A DNA stretch of 64,000 nt from JAABVY01 sp964496505 (GCA_964496505.1 CAZBZV010000001.1:62001-126000), one strand, 5' to 3'; shown: positions 1 to 9,195, counted from the stretch's first letter. The notes: generated from the sequence alone by a model not told the origin. Made by a program: numbers and translations.

Positions 1-1071
1 GGATTCAGCTTCCTCAGAGAGAAGGAGCACGACACCCGCTTCAATCTGATCCAGCCGATTTTTACGGGCGGTATGATCAGGTCGTCTTATAATGCCCGCG
101 ATATGGAATTGATGGCCTCGAAATCCGAATTGGACGCGACAAAAGAGGATATTATCTTTAAAGTGAAGCAGGCATACTATCAATATGCCATGACTGTGGA
201 ACTGCTAAACATAGCAATCGAAAACAAGAATCTGGCCGAGGAACATTATGAAGCTGCTCAAAAGCTTTTTGAGGCCGAGAGAGTGGCCAGAAATGAGGTG
301 CTGAGAGCTGAGGTGGGAGTCTCCAGGGCAGAGCAGGCCGTGTCGGAGGCCGAGAATTCTCGTGAACTGGCACGTCTGTATTTCAATAAGCTGCTCGACT
401 ATGATGCCAATCGCAAAATCAATCTGCCGCAGGATGAGGAAATTACAGATACCTCAGTATTCGATCGTCTAGAAGGTAAAAGTATCGGTGAATATGAGTC
501 ACAGGCTCGCGAAAACAGGGCTGAAATCAGACAGGTGCAGTATAATATCGACGCCCTCGATTATCTGAAAAAGGTTCATCGTGCCGATTACTTTCCGCAG
601 ATATCTTTTTCCGCCACTTACGGCTGGGAAGGGGAGGATTACAATTTCGATTTCCAGCATGATTACTGGAATCTCTCCCTGCTTTTGAAATTCAATATTT
701 TCAGCTTCGGCGCTCGCGGGGCGCGTGTGGATCAGGCCCAGGCACAAATCAACCGACTGGATTTCGTTAAAGCGGATTTGCTTCGATCTGTCGATTTGCA
801 GGTCAGTGAGGCATTTTATAATCTCAAAAACAGCCTTGCCAAATGGCAGTCTGCCAGAGATCAGTTAAAAAGTGCGGAGGAAAATTATCGGATTACCGAG
901 GTGCAGTACGAAAATGGCCTGGCCTCGCAGATTTCGTTTCTTGATGCTCAAAATGCTTTTACATCCGCACGCTCGAACCTTGCTATAATTCATTATGAAA
1001 TTCTGGCTGCTCAGGCCGCCCTTGAACGCGCCTGCGGTTTGGGGCTTCTCAAGTATGCCGAGGCTGATTAA
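1..1071 (+). CDS. TolC-family outer-membrane efflux protein (5' truncated)
   Basis: Outer-membrane channel component of a type I secretion or tripartite efflux system, by family. The frame is open from base 1 without a convincing start, so the N-terminus lies outside the window and about 356 C-terminal residues remain. The partial protein shows the two-fold TolC layout: a beta-strand motif ending in PIFTGG, long Ala/Glu-rich coiled-coil helices, a second strand block (FNIFSFGARGARVDQA) where the repeat restarts, and another helical pair with LDAQNAFTSARSNL near the end. An internal ATG at 73 would cut through the first strand motif and is not a likely start. The partner fusion protein and pump are not visible and would be expected upstream. 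Confidence 0.9.
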   Translation, partial: GFSFLREKEHDTRFNLIQPIFTGGMIRSSYNARDMELMASKSELDATKEDIIFKVKQAYYQYAMTVELLNIAIENKNLAEEHYEAAQKLFEAERVARNEVLRAEVGVSRAEQAVSEAENSRELARLYFNKLLDYDANRKINLPQDEEITDTSVFDRLEGKSIGEYESQARENRAEIRQVQYNIDALDYLKKVHRADYFPQISFSATYGWEGEDYNFDFQHDYWNLSLLLKFNIFSFGARGARVDQAQAQINRLDFVKADLLRSVDLQVSEAFYNLKNSLAKWQSARDQLKSAEENYRITEVQYENGLASQISFLDAQNAFTSARSNLAIIHYEILAAQAALERACGLGLLKYAEAD

Positions 1072-1079
1072 CAGACATC

Positions 1080-1934
1080 ATGAGATTACCGCCCATGCAT
1101 AATGAGAATTCAAGCAAAGATTATGTTGTCGATCCGGAGCCGATGCTGAACGCAAAGCAGGCGACACTGCTTGTGCTGATAGTCTTTATATTAAGCACTG
1201 CGGCTACTTTGATACTGAACCGGTTTCTGGGAATACACACGATTAGCTTCATAGTGGAAATTGGTGTTTATTTACTGCCAGTTGTTGTTCTGACGTTATA
1301 TTTCAGGTATTCATTTGACGATCTTGTCAGGCCGAAGAATTTCCTCAGAATCGACTTGAATCTTATAACTATATTCAATACTATTTTTCTGGTTATCATA
1401 GCGGCTATAATACTGCAGTTTATACAAAAGTATATTCCCTTTTCGGAAGAGCAGATGGAGATTCGTCAGGAGCTTTTGATGCCCGAGGGGGAGGTGCCCT
1501 TCGTTGTGGTCTTTTTGGCGGTGGCGGTTATCCCGGGGATTTGCGAGGAGGTGCTGTTTAGGGGAATAGTTCAGCCTCCTCTGATTAAACGTTTCGGGCC
1601 TTCTGTCGGGATTGTCCTGACGGCCTTATTATTTGCGGCGGCTCACGCCCAGATTCAAGCTTTTATCTCTCTTTTTATCCTCGGGCTCTTTCTGGGTGTT
1701 ATTGCCTTTCGCGGGGGAACTTTTCTGTATGCCGTGTTGTCTCATGTTATTTTCAACGGCATTGCCGTAATTGTCGGTGAGCTTGCCAGAAACGAAGATG
1801 TTCGGGCTCAGGACGGCGGTTTTTCATTAACGCTTGGGATTGTGCTTCTGGCGATTTTTATCGTATTAATGATGATGTTATTTAAGCTCACGCCTAAGCG
1901 TCGTGTGGGCCAGCCCGATATGTATTATATATGA
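1080..1934 (+). CDS. CPBP-family intramembrane metalloprotease (CAAX protease-like)
   Basis: Polytopic membrane protein of about 284 residues belonging to the CPBP (Abi/Rce1-like) family of putative membrane proteases. Motif 1 has the paired glutamates E156-E157 in CEEVLFRG, motif 2 has a histidine in FAAAHAQ (about H189), and motif 3 is SHVIFNG (about H222); these are the family's expected metal/catalytic positions. Roughly seven or eight hydrophobic segments are visible. The gene starts 8 bases after the TolC stop, so the two may be cotranscribed. An alternative start at 1095 (MHNENSS) is equally plausible, since neither has a strong ribosome-binding site. The substrate is unknown; some family members process peptides or act in bacteriocin immunity. 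Confidence 0.85.
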   Translation: MRLPPMHNENSSKDYVVDPEPMLNAKQATLLVLIVFILSTAATLILNRFLGIHTISFIVEIGVYLLPVVVLTLYFRYSFDDLVRPKNFLRIDLNLITIFNTIFLVIIAAIILQFIQKYIPFSEEQMEIRQELLMPEGEVPFVVVFLAVAVIPGICEEVLFRGIVQPPLIKRFGPSVGIVLTALLFAAAHAQIQAFISLFILGLFLGVIAFRGGTFLYAVLSHVIFNGIAVIVGELARNEDVRAQDGGFSLTLGIVLLAIFIVLMMMLFKLTPKRRVGQPDMYYI

Positions 1935-1984
1935 TATTTTAATTTGACAATTGCTTCAAATTATCGTGATTTATATGCCGATGT

Positions 1985-3745
1985 GTGAATAAAATGCTTA
2001 ATGCCATGCAAATAGATAAGAGATTCATAGAGAGCCTGAAGTTTCTCTCACAAACCTCGCGGATTTTGACCCAGCCGCTTCAGAAGGGCGAGCTTATTTC
2101 CACCATTCTGGAGGAATCTTTGAAGCTTTCTGAGGCTGATCTGGTCAGCCTGGTAATTCTGGATCAGGGAAGGGCGCCGGATGATGTTTATGTCATGTCG
2201 CCCGGCTCGAAAAAAAAGCTGCATCTCGATCCCGAGGATTTCGATTTCAACGATCAGGGTTGTGAAATGGCCGTGCCTTGCGAGCTGGACAAGAATGATG
2301 TATGGAATGTTTTTTTCAGGGACAAGCTTGGACAAGGTTATGATTGCAAGCTGTCTTTGCCGTTGTTTTTCAAAAACAAATGGTCGGGACATCTCGATTT
2401 TTACCGCAAAACCAGTCCCTGTTTCGAGACTGAAAACCTGATTGATTTTCTGAAAGCTCTGGCGGACAGCTTTTCGATGGCTTACGAAAATGCCGAACTG
2501 CGTGAAATAGTGCAGAAAAAGACCTTTGAAAACCGCCTGTTGATCGACACCTCCCAAATGCTTGCCAATGTTCTGGAGCAGGACGAGGTCTTAGCGGCGA
2601 TTGCCGAAGCTTTAAAGCTGGTTGTCGATTACGACGGTATAAGTATTTACCTTTTAAAGGATGACGGCTATTTATATGCCATCCATTCCAAAGGCTACGA
2701 TGATCCCCAGTACGAAAATCTGCTGAAAGATAAATTGGGCGAAGGGCTTGTGGGCTGGGCCGCTAAAACCGGGCAGGGAGTGGTTGTCGATGATGTCAGT
2801 ACAGACAGCCGCTATATCATAGCCCGCAACAGCACGAAATCCGAACTGGTGGTGCCGATTAAACTGAAGGACCGCGTCATAGGCGTATTCAACATTGAAT
2901 CAGACCGCGAAAGGGCCTACAACGATCACGATCTCGACCTGTTATCCACTTTTGCGGCCAAGTCTGCTATAGCAATCGAGCGGGCCTCGCTTTACCGTGA
3001 ACTGGTAATGAAGCGTCAGCTCGATCAGGAAGTCTCGATTGCGAGGTCGATTCAGAAGACCTTTCTTCCCAGGAAAAAGCTCGAGCTGAAGGGTTTTGAT
3101 ATCGCCGGAATAAATATTTCATCGCATCAGGTGGGTGGAGACTATTTCGATTATATCGATATTGAGGACGGTCAGACCGGCCTGGTGATCGCCGATGTCA
3201 GCGGCAAGGGTATTCCCGCCTCGCTTATAATGGCATCCTTCAGGGCCTCTCTGATTGCTGAAATAAGGAATAATTATGCTATCCGGGCGATAATGCAGAA
3301 GGTTAACCGTCTTATGAGCGAATCGCTGGATCGCGGCAATTTCGTTACAGCGGTTTACGGCGTGCTGGACAATAAGAGCAAGATTTTTACATTTTCGAAT
3401 GCCGGTCACTTCCCGCCAATCCTGGTAGATAAGGATGGTGAAATAATTGAACTGACAGAGGGCGGCTTGGCGTTTGGAATCAAACCAGAGGCCCGTTATG
3501 AGGAGCGTCCAATCGGACTTCATGTGGGCGATGTGCTGATATTTTTCACCGATGGTGTAACCGAGGCGCAGAATTCCCAGAATGACCAGTTTGAGACTGA
3601 TAGACTGGTGGATATAGTCAGAAAAAACCGTGGGAATTCGGCCGAGGCAATCGCACATACGATAGTGGATGCTATAGACGATTTCAAGGCACCGGATTTT
3701 ATTCTGGACGATTTGACTATTATGATTCTAAAAGTGTTAGATTAA
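1985..3745 (+). CDS. GAF-domain SpoIIE-type PP2C serine phosphatase
   Basis: Cytoplasmic signalling phosphatase of 586 residues. The N-terminal ~170 residues look like a degenerate GAF-type sensor, residues ~190-340 form a clearer GAF domain (GEGLVGWAAKTGQGVVVDD, then a conserved VPIKLKDRVIGVFNIE strand), and residues ~350-586 are a PP2C/SpoIIE domain with GGDYFD, DVSGKGIPASL, NAGHFPP, FFTDGVTEA and DDLT motifs carrying the metal-binding aspartates. Such enzymes usually dephosphorylate an anti-anti-sigma factor in a partner-switching pathway. No anti-sigma kinase or classical STAS partner lies next to it; a small STAS-like protein lies at 46232. The frame opens with GTG at 1985; ATG at 1994 is the alternative. 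Confidence 0.93.
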   Translation: MNKMLNAMQIDKRFIESLKFLSQTSRILTQPLQKGELISTILEESLKLSEADLVSLVILDQGRAPDDVYVMSPGSKKKLHLDPEDFDFNDQGCEMAVPCELDKNDVWNVFFRDKLGQGYDCKLSLPLFFKNKWSGHLDFYRKTSPCFETENLIDFLKALADSFSMAYENAELREIVQKKTFENRLLIDTSQMLANVLEQDEVLAAIAEALKLVVDYDGISIYLLKDDGYLYAIHSKGYDDPQYENLLKDKLGEGLVGWAAKTGQGVVVDDVSTDSRYIIARNSTKSELVVPIKLKDRVIGVFNIESDRERAYNDHDLDLLSTFAAKSAIAIERASLYRELVMKRQLDQEVSIARSIQKTFLPRKKLELKGFDIAGINISSHQVGGDYFDYIDIEDGQTGLVIADVSGKGIPASLIMASFRASLIAEIRNNYAIRAIMQKVNRLMSESLDRGNFVTAVYGVLDNKSKIFTFSNAGHFPPILVDKDGEIIELTEGGLAFGIKPEARYEERPIGLHVGDVLIFFTDGVTEAQNSQNDQFETDRLVDIVRKNRGNSAEAIAHTIVDAIDDFKAPDFILDDLTIMILKVLD

Positions 3746-3799
3746 GATAAATATATGGGCATAAAACAGATACATTTGCCCGCCGTAAAGACATAATAA

Positions 3800-3828
3800 T
3801 TGACAATAGCTGGATATTGAATACTTTT
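3800..3828 (+). promoter_or_regulatory. Possible sigma70-like promoter of the heme lipoprotein gene
   Basis: A perfect TTGACA at 3800-3805 is followed after 16-17 bases by TACTTT/ACTTTT at 3822-3828. The -35 is good, the -10 is weak. It lies about 45 bases upstream of the start at 3874. Confidence 0.35.
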
Positions 3829-3873
3829 GCCGTGTATAAATTAAATAAACTTTCGATCATTTAGGAGAGCAAA

Positions 3874-4977
3874 ATGGATTTGAGAAAATTAGTGATTATC
3901 CTGTCATTTGTTATATTTACCGGCGGGATTGTGTTTATGGCCTGTGATAGTGACGAAGAGCCACCGGTTATTTTTCCGGCTACGGATGAGATAACCGTTA
4001 CCTATATCGCTCCCGGAGATGCCCCGGATATTGACGGAGATCTTGATGGTATCTGGGATGCTGGAAATCTGACACAGTTGATTTCAGTGGATACATCCGA
4101 TTATAATCCAAACAATAACGTTGAACTGGTTGACATAATTGCCTTGAGCGATTCCAATTACGTGTATATAGCCGTAAGCTGGGCAGACGATTCCCGCAAT
4201 GTGCGTTATCACGAATGGGTTTGGGATACCGCCTCTCTAAATGATCCTAATGAGCCATTCCCGTGGAGGCAGGTCTTTGCAGTCAAGGAGGATAACATAT
4301 CGTTTTTCTTCGATGCCAATCCCAGCGGCAATGGCGCCAGCTTGAGCGCGATGGAAGTTGGGCCTAATTGTGCTTTGATGTGCCATGAAACCGACCTTGT
4401 CATGTACAACGAGACCGATGTTGCGGTTGACGGCTGGTACTGGCGTGCCGGTGTAACCAATCCTATCGGGTATGCCATCGATCTCAATTTCATTGACTCT
4501 CTGGAGACCGACAGCCGTTTTCAGGGGCTGGATGCCGTAGAGAACCGAGGCTATATCCCTAATTTCGAATCAGGTGATTTCACTCCGTTATACATACATA
4601 AAATCGATACAACCGTCATTGGCGACGATACCTCTTATACTATTGTCAATGAGGAGACGCTTTTTGCGGAGGATACGGTAGATTATGTACCGGGTGATTT
4701 TGTAACCGCTGCGCTCGCCGAGGAGGTGGACAGCGTATTTGTGCCCAGCTTCATCCTTTCCAACCAGGCTTCCGGAAGCCGCTGGGATGTCGAGGCCGTG
4801 GGTACCTATGATGAGGTTTTGAACCGCTGGACGGTTGAATTCAGAAGACCTATGAATACCGGAAATGATGATGATATCGTTTTCCAGATCGGTGAGGAAT
4901 ACGGTATCGCGGTTGCGATAGGTGATAATCGCAAGAACCCGCATACCGGTTATGATCCCGTTATTATAAAGTTCTAA
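3874..4977 (+). CDS. Ethylbenzene dehydrogenase-related heme-binding lipoprotein
   Basis: Secreted, lipid-anchored protein of 367 residues. A signal peptide with a lipobox-like VFMAC places the lipidated cysteine at residue 24. The body begins with DGDLDGIWD, typical of the carbohydrate-binding-like/EB_dh (ethylbenzene dehydrogenase haem-binding) fold. Residues 166-171 read CALMCH, a CxxxCH arrangement that may attach heme c, as in other EB_dh-related proteins; the canonical motif is CxxCH. It probably takes part in periplasmic or surface electron transfer, but no oxidoreductase partner is adjacent. The start is supported by TTAGGAGAG 5 bases upstream. A strong terminator follows directly, so it appears to be a single-gene unit. 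Confidence 0.7.
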   Translation: MDLRKLVIILSFVIFTGGIVFMACDSDEEPPVIFPATDEITVTYIAPGDAPDIDGDLDGIWDAGNLTQLISVDTSDYNPNNNVELVDIIALSDSNYVYIAVSWADDSRNVRYHEWVWDTASLNDPNEPFPWRQVFAVKEDNISFFFDANPSGNGASLSAMEVGPNCALMCHETDLVMYNETDVAVDGWYWRAGVTNPIGYAIDLNFIDSLETDSRFQGLDAVENRGYIPNFESGDFTPLYIHKIDTTVIGDDTSYTIVNEETLFAEDTVDYVPGDFVTAALAEEVDSVFVPSFILSNQASGSRWDVEAVGTYDEVLNRWTVEFRRPMNTGNDDDIVFQIGEEYGIAVAIGDNRKNPHTGYDPVIIKF

Positions 4978-5001
4978 AGATTATTGAAGGACTAAGATTT
5001 A

Positions 5002-5028
5002 AGCCGCCCTGTGAGGCGGCTTTTTTTT
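5002..5028 (+). terminator. Intrinsic terminator after the heme lipoprotein
   Basis: Stem AGCCGCC / GGCGGCT with a 6-base loop followed by a run of T. It is 25 bases after the stop at 4977. Confidence 0.9.
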
Positions 5029-5091
5029 GCAATAGCTTTGCGTAATGATTTTCAACGTATATATTACAGGAAAACAGAAACAGGAGGCATC

Positions 5092-6561
5092 ATGGCATTA
5101 AAGACCGTTGAGCAATACAAGCAGAGTCTGCGGGAGATGCGTCCGAATATACATAAATTCGGAAGGCTCATTGAAGACGTAACAACCGATCCCGCGACTA
5201 AATGGACTGTTGAAGGTCATTCCCAGATCTATAAGGCACAGAATGATCCGGAATTGAAAGACAAGGTAACTATAGTATCCCATCTGACCGGTGAACCGAT
5301 TTCAAGATATCTGTCGATTATACGCTCGGCCGATGAGCAGATTGCCAATTCCAAAATGAAGCGTCTGCTTTTTCAGTTGTCCGGCACCTGTACCGGGGGA
5401 CGATGTGCTGGCTGGACCGCAATTAATGCAATGTGGGCCACGACGTATGATATGGATAACGATCTCAAGACGGATTATCATCAGCGTTTGACCGATTGGC
5501 TGAAATCCGCTCAGGAGCGGGATATAACGATCTCCGGTGCTTTAACCGATCCCAAGGGCGACCGCACCAAAAAACCGTCACAGCAGGATGATCTGGATAT
5601 GAATCTGCGTATAGTGGAGAAGCGCGATGACGGTATAGTTGTGCGCGGCGCCAAGGTTATGATCTGCGGAATTGCGGCGGCGAATGAAATCTTTGTGCTC
5701 CCCGGGAGCAATTATAAGGAGGATGATGCCGACTGGGCGGTATCATTTGTGGTACCGAAGGACATCGAGGGCCTGACTATAGTCGAGGCGCGCCATCCCA
5801 ATGATACCCGCGAGCAGGAAGATGAGGATTCATTCGACAATCCGGTCAAGCACGGCGGTATCACACAGGCCTATTTATTCTTCGAGGATGTTTTTATTCC
5901 TAAGGAAAGAGTGTTCATGGCCGGCGAATATAAATACACAGGCTCGGCTGTGGTGAATTTCATCCTGCCATATCGCGCCGCTATCGGCGGATGTGTGGCC
6001 GGACAGGGGGATATCAAGGTCGGTGCCGCGATTCTGACGGCACGGGCCAATGGCTTACCTTCGAAGGTCTTTTCCGACAAACTCACACAGATGTATATCA
6101 ATAACGAGACCACATTCGGTATGGGGATAGCTGCGGCTGTGCTGGGAAAGAAACATCCCTCGGGTGTATGGCAGCCCGATCCCCTGATTGCCAACATCAA
6201 CAAAACTCTGGTGGCGACTTTGCCGTACCAGACTTCGGTTCTGGCGCAGGATATCGCGGGCGGAATTGGTGAGACCGGATGTATGCCCTCTTATGTCGAT
6301 TACAACGACGAAAACTATGGCCATCTAATCAAGAAATATCTCAAAGCGGCGGCATCAGCCGATACACGTATGCGTGCGGCGCGTCTGGTGGAATGGACCA
6401 CCATGGGCGCGGGAGTTCCCGGATGTATGCACGGCGGCGGTTCTGCTGACGGCGCCAAGCTGTTTGTAAGACTGTTCGCGGGTATGGAGAAATCGGTGCA
6501 GGTGGCCAAACGCCTGGCCAATATCGAAGAGGATTTGCCCGAGCCCGGTAAGAAGAAATAA
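5092..6561 (+). CDS. 4-hydroxybutyryl-CoA dehydratase-like flavoprotein (HpaB/AbfD family)
   Basis: Cytoplasmic FAD enzyme of 489 residues, the same length as 4-hydroxybutyryl-CoA dehydratase/vinylacetyl-CoA isomerase (AbfD), which interconverts 4-hydroxybutyryl-CoA and crotonyl-CoA. The central DPKGDR, LRIVEKRDDGIVVRGAK and DVFIP segments closely match that subgroup of the 4-hydroxyphenylacetate 3-hydroxylase family. AbfD binds a [4Fe-4S] cluster through three Cys and one His. Here the Cys pair is C100 and C105 (CX4C rather than CX3C) and the late Cys is C301, but the residue seven before it is Y294, not His. The substrate is therefore uncertain. The start is the ATG with GGAGG 7 bases upstream; an upstream in-frame codon at 5011 lies inside the terminator. 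Confidence 0.85.
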   Translation: MALKTVEQYKQSLREMRPNIHKFGRLIEDVTTDPATKWTVEGHSQIYKAQNDPELKDKVTIVSHLTGEPISRYLSIIRSADEQIANSKMKRLLFQLSGTCTGGRCAGWTAINAMWATTYDMDNDLKTDYHQRLTDWLKSAQERDITISGALTDPKGDRTKKPSQQDDLDMNLRIVEKRDDGIVVRGAKVMICGIAAANEIFVLPGSNYKEDDADWAVSFVVPKDIEGLTIVEARHPNDTREQEDEDSFDNPVKHGGITQAYLFFEDVFIPKERVFMAGEYKYTGSAVVNFILPYRAAIGGCVAGQGDIKVGAAILTARANGLPSKVFSDKLTQMYINNETTFGMGIAAAVLGKKHPSGVWQPDPLIANINKTLVATLPYQTSVLAQDIAGGIGETGCMPSYVDYNDENYGHLIKKYLKAAASADTRMRAARLVEWTTMGAGVPGCMHGGGSADGAKLFVRLFAGMEKSVQVAKRLANIEEDLPEPGKKK

Positions 6562-6629
6562 TTTCCGTCATTCTGACGGAATTAAAAAAAAGTGCGCGGC
6601 GTGCGTCTCGTGCGCACATCACGATCATG

Positions 6630-6665
6630 AAAAGCGGAGTGTCTTTCAACGCTCCGCTTTTTTCT
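6630..6665 (+). terminator. Intrinsic terminator after the AbfD-like gene
   Basis: Stem AAAGCGGAG / CTCCGCTTT with a 12-base loop followed by a T-rich tract. Confidence 0.8.
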
Positions 6666-6756
6666 TTGCAAAAACATTAATGTTTTTATAGCATACCCGT
6701 CAATCCATTCATAAATTTACCCAAAAGGAATAATCGAACAAAAAATGGAGGTTAAA

Positions 6757-7632
6757 ATGAAAAAAGGACTGATCGCTTTCGCAATTTTTCTCCTGCTTTC
6801 CTCGACATTGAGTGCCGATCCCTGGGAGAAGACCCTGACATTCGATCTCAAGCTGACCCAAACCGCATACTCTGATAGCTGGACAGGTGGCGAAGCGGGA
6901 AATATTAGCTGGGTCTCGACCTTAAACGGCGTATTCGCCAAGCAGGTTTCACCGAAGTTCAACAATAGAACCACACTCAAGCTGGCTTTTGGTCAGACAC
7001 ATATCCAGGACAGTGATACCAAGGACTGGGAAAAGCCGGAAAAATCGACCGACCAGATCGATATCGAAAATCTTTCCCGTTTTACGCTGGACTCATATGT
7101 CGATCCCTATTTTGCAGTAAGGCTGGAGACTCAGTTCCTGGACGCCTCGGTAGATGCGATCGATAGATACTTCAATCCTCTCCGGTTGACAGAATCAGTT
7201 GGTGGTTCCAGGATGATCTATAAGAAGGATAAAAACGAAATCCTCACACGTTTAGGTTTTGCCCTAAAACAGACAATAAGTAGTATCATTGTCGATACTG
7301 CAATGGAAGAAACAGACTGGGATACGCGCACCGATGGCGGTATTGAATCGGTCACTGATGTTATTTATCAGTTTACCGAAAACCTGGATTATATCGGCAA
7401 GCTTACTCTGTATAGGGCGCTCTTTTTCTCGGATAAGGATGAGGTCGAGGGCACGCCAGAGGAGGATTACTGGAAGGCTGTTGATGTTAACTGGGAAAAC
7501 ACTCTGAATGCATCGGTAGCAAAGTATATTACAGTCTCGCTATACATTCAGTTTTTGTATGATAAGCAGATCGACAAGAAGGGACGGTTCAAACAAACAC
7601 TGGGCTTTGGCCTGACCTATAAGATGTTCTAA
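6757..7632 (+). CDS. DUF3078-like outer-membrane beta-barrel protein
   Basis: Exported protein of 291 residues with a clear signal peptide ending near SADPW. The mature part opens with WEKTLTFDLKLTQTAYSDSW and WTGGEAGNISW, a pattern known from DUF3078-type beta-barrels in FCB bacteria, and continues as alternating amphipathic strands to a C-terminal aromatic residue (LTYKMF), which suits outer-membrane insertion. The start was chosen because GGAGG lies 5 bases upstream; an ATG at 6745 precedes that Shine-Dalgarno sequence. Function is unknown. It sits alone between a terminator and the MgtC gene. Confidence 0.75.
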   Translation: MKKGLIAFAIFLLLSSTLSADPWEKTLTFDLKLTQTAYSDSWTGGEAGNISWVSTLNGVFAKQVSPKFNNRTTLKLAFGQTHIQDSDTKDWEKPEKSTDQIDIENLSRFTLDSYVDPYFAVRLETQFLDASVDAIDRYFNPLRLTESVGGSRMIYKKDKNEILTRLGFALKQTISSIIVDTAMEETDWDTRTDGGIESVTDVIYQFTENLDYIGKLTLYRALFFSDKDEVEGTPEEDYWKAVDVNWENTLNASVAKYITVSLYIQFLYDKQIDKKGRFKQTLGFGLTYKMF

Positions 7633-7698
7633 ATATTATGTTGATTCGTACAATATATGCAGCCGGGCTGAAGATCTCCAATCTGAAGGGAGGCCGTT

Positions 7699-8400
7699 AT
7701 GGATGAACTGGCCTTTGTTCTGGACGCAGATGTTTTGATAAAAATGGCGCTGGCGGTTTTGCTGGGTGCCATGATAGGAGTGGAGCGGGAGTATCATGGG
7801 CGCCCTGCGGGTCTGCGGACTCATATACTTGTCTGCCTCGGCTCAACGCTTTTAATCATCGGCTCCAAATCACTTCCCATAGCAATCGAGGAGGACCTCG
7901 GTTTTGTGGGCAATTTCGTGATCGATCCGGCGCGTCTTGCGGCCGGCATAATCACCGGTATAGGCTTTCTTGGGGCAGGAGTGGTTCTCAAAACGCGTGA
8001 CTTTATTCGCGGGGTTACGACTGCGGCATGTATCTGGTTTGCCGCGGCTATAGGCATAATAATAGGTCTCGGGTTCTATCTGATTGCCGTGTTTAGCTCT
8101 TTTCTGGCATTATTCGTACTGCTCTTTCTGGTAAAAATAAGTTCGACAATATACCCGCATACATACAAGCATATAATCATTGTTTCCGGTGGTGAAAACC
8201 TGAAGGAATTTTCCCAAAGCTGCCGGAGCCTCCTGAAAAGCTATCAGGTTACGATCCTCGATACGGATTATTTCAGGGATAAGCCCAACGATGAATTGAC
8301 GCTGGATTTCTATATTCGCAGCCGCAGCCAGGAAATCGGACTGGAATTGATAAGACAATTTTCTGACTTCCCCGGGGTGAGACAGGTTCGGATTAATTAA
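7699..8400 (+). CDS. MgtC/SapB-family membrane protein
   Basis: Inner-membrane protein of 233 residues. The N-terminal ~140 residues have four or five hydrophobic helices with family motifs: LGAMIGVEREYHGRPAGLRTH (residues 19-39), the PARLAAGIITGIGFLGAG region, and TTAACIWFAAAIG. The C-terminal ~75 residues form an ACT-like soluble domain. MgtC proteins are linked to magnesium-limited growth and to modulation of F-type ATPase; SapB is the closest general name. The start has GGGAGG nearby. A palindrome follows the stop but points the other way, as a minus-strand terminator. Confidence 0.92.
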   Translation: MDELAFVLDADVLIKMALAVLLGAMIGVEREYHGRPAGLRTHILVCLGSTLLIIGSKSLPIAIEEDLGFVGNFVIDPARLAAGIITGIGFLGAGVVLKTRDFIRGVTTAACIWFAAAIGIIIGLGFYLIAVFSSFLALFVLLFLVKISSTIYPHTYKHIIIVSGGENLKEFSQSCRSLLKSYQVTILDTDYFRDKPNDELTLDFYIRSRSQEIGLELIRQFSDFPGVRQVRIN

Positions 8401-8433
8401 AAAAAATAACCGGCGGGAGAGTTCCCGCCGGTT
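8398..8433 (-). terminator. Intrinsic terminator for the minus-strand lipoprotein
   Basis: Stem AACCGGCGGGA / TCCCGCCGGTT. On the minus strand it is followed by a run of T (the A tract at 8398-8407 on the plus strand). It lies between two convergent genes. Confidence 0.85.
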
Positions 8434-8481
8434 AGTGGGCAAGCAACTCAGGCTGTTGCCTGAGGGGAGGTGTGATTTATA

Positions 8482-9195
8482 CTACAATTCGTAGTTATCA
8501 TGCCCGAGATCCAGTCCCTTTTTTAGTACCGCATAGGTTGAGAAATGCGGTATATAGAATCTGATTACTCCTGTCGGATTGCCCGGCTGGTCAGCATATT
8601 TAACCCATGTTCCCGCAGCCTGATAGTAGAGCTCGTATGAGGGGCTTACAGTTCTGCCGTCATGCGGCTCAACCTGGAGCTCCAGAATCGGATAATTGCT
8701 GAAATCAAGCCCTGCAGGCGAGAAGTCGATTAAAAACAGATCCTCATCAAGGTTATTTTTGCCCTTCTGAACCGACATGGTGAAGATTGTCTCGCTGGAA
8801 ACACTGAAGGGGACTACAACCAGACGCACGAAACCGTCTGCCAGATAATCCTCTATTAATCCGCCGTTGCGGTCGATAACATCGGCCGCCGCTGCCAGAT
8901 TAACAGTCTGCTCACCATCGAAATCAAGACGTTCTGCAAATTCAGAATCCGATCCCTTGCCTCCGCCGTCCATATCTGGAAGCTCGGGAGGATACGGATC
9001 GTTATTCCAGTCAGAATCATCAACGAAATCATTGCCCTCGCCAACCGTTACATCACTCACATCACCTGAATTGACGACTGAGCTTTGAGTGCCTGTGGCG
9101 GCCGGATTGTTGTCCGAACAGCCCCAAAACGATAATGATGCAACAAACAGCATCAAAATCGCAAGAGTTGCAAAATCACTGATTCTTTTACCCAC
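8482..9195 (-). CDS. Hypothetical secreted lipoprotein
   Basis: A 237-residue lipoprotein: hydrophobic signal peptide followed by a lipobox ending SFWGC near residue 26. A long acidic, Gly/Asp-rich linker follows (YPPELPDMDGGGKGSD), then a compact beta-rich domain whose end reads VIRFYIPHFSTYAVLKKG. The PHFS.YAV ending recurs in surface lipoproteins of several FCB phyla. Translation starts at a GTG with a strong GAGGAGG 4-5 bases upstream. It is monocistronic, divergent from the gene at 9473. No function can be assigned. Confidence 0.75.
   Translation of the reverse strand: MGKRISDFATLAILMLFVASLSFWGCSDNNPAATGTQSSVVNSGDVSDVTVGEGNDFVDDSDWNNDPYPPELPDMDGGGKGSDSEFAERLDFDGEQTVNLAAAADVIDRNGGLIEDYLADGFVRLVVVPFSVSSETIFTMSVQKGKNNLDEDLFLIDFSPAGLDFSNYPILELQVEPHDGRTVSPSYELYYQAAGTWVKYADQPGNPTGVIRFYIPHFSTYAVLKKGLDLGHDNYEL

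Noticed and set aside
1944..1973. TTGACA box before the GAF/PP2C gene
   Set aside because: No acceptable -10 at a normal distance; left out as a promoter.
5011..5091. Upstream extension of the AbfD-like gene
   Set aside because: It starts inside the terminator hairpin of the previous gene; the strong GGAGG before 5092 fixes the real start.
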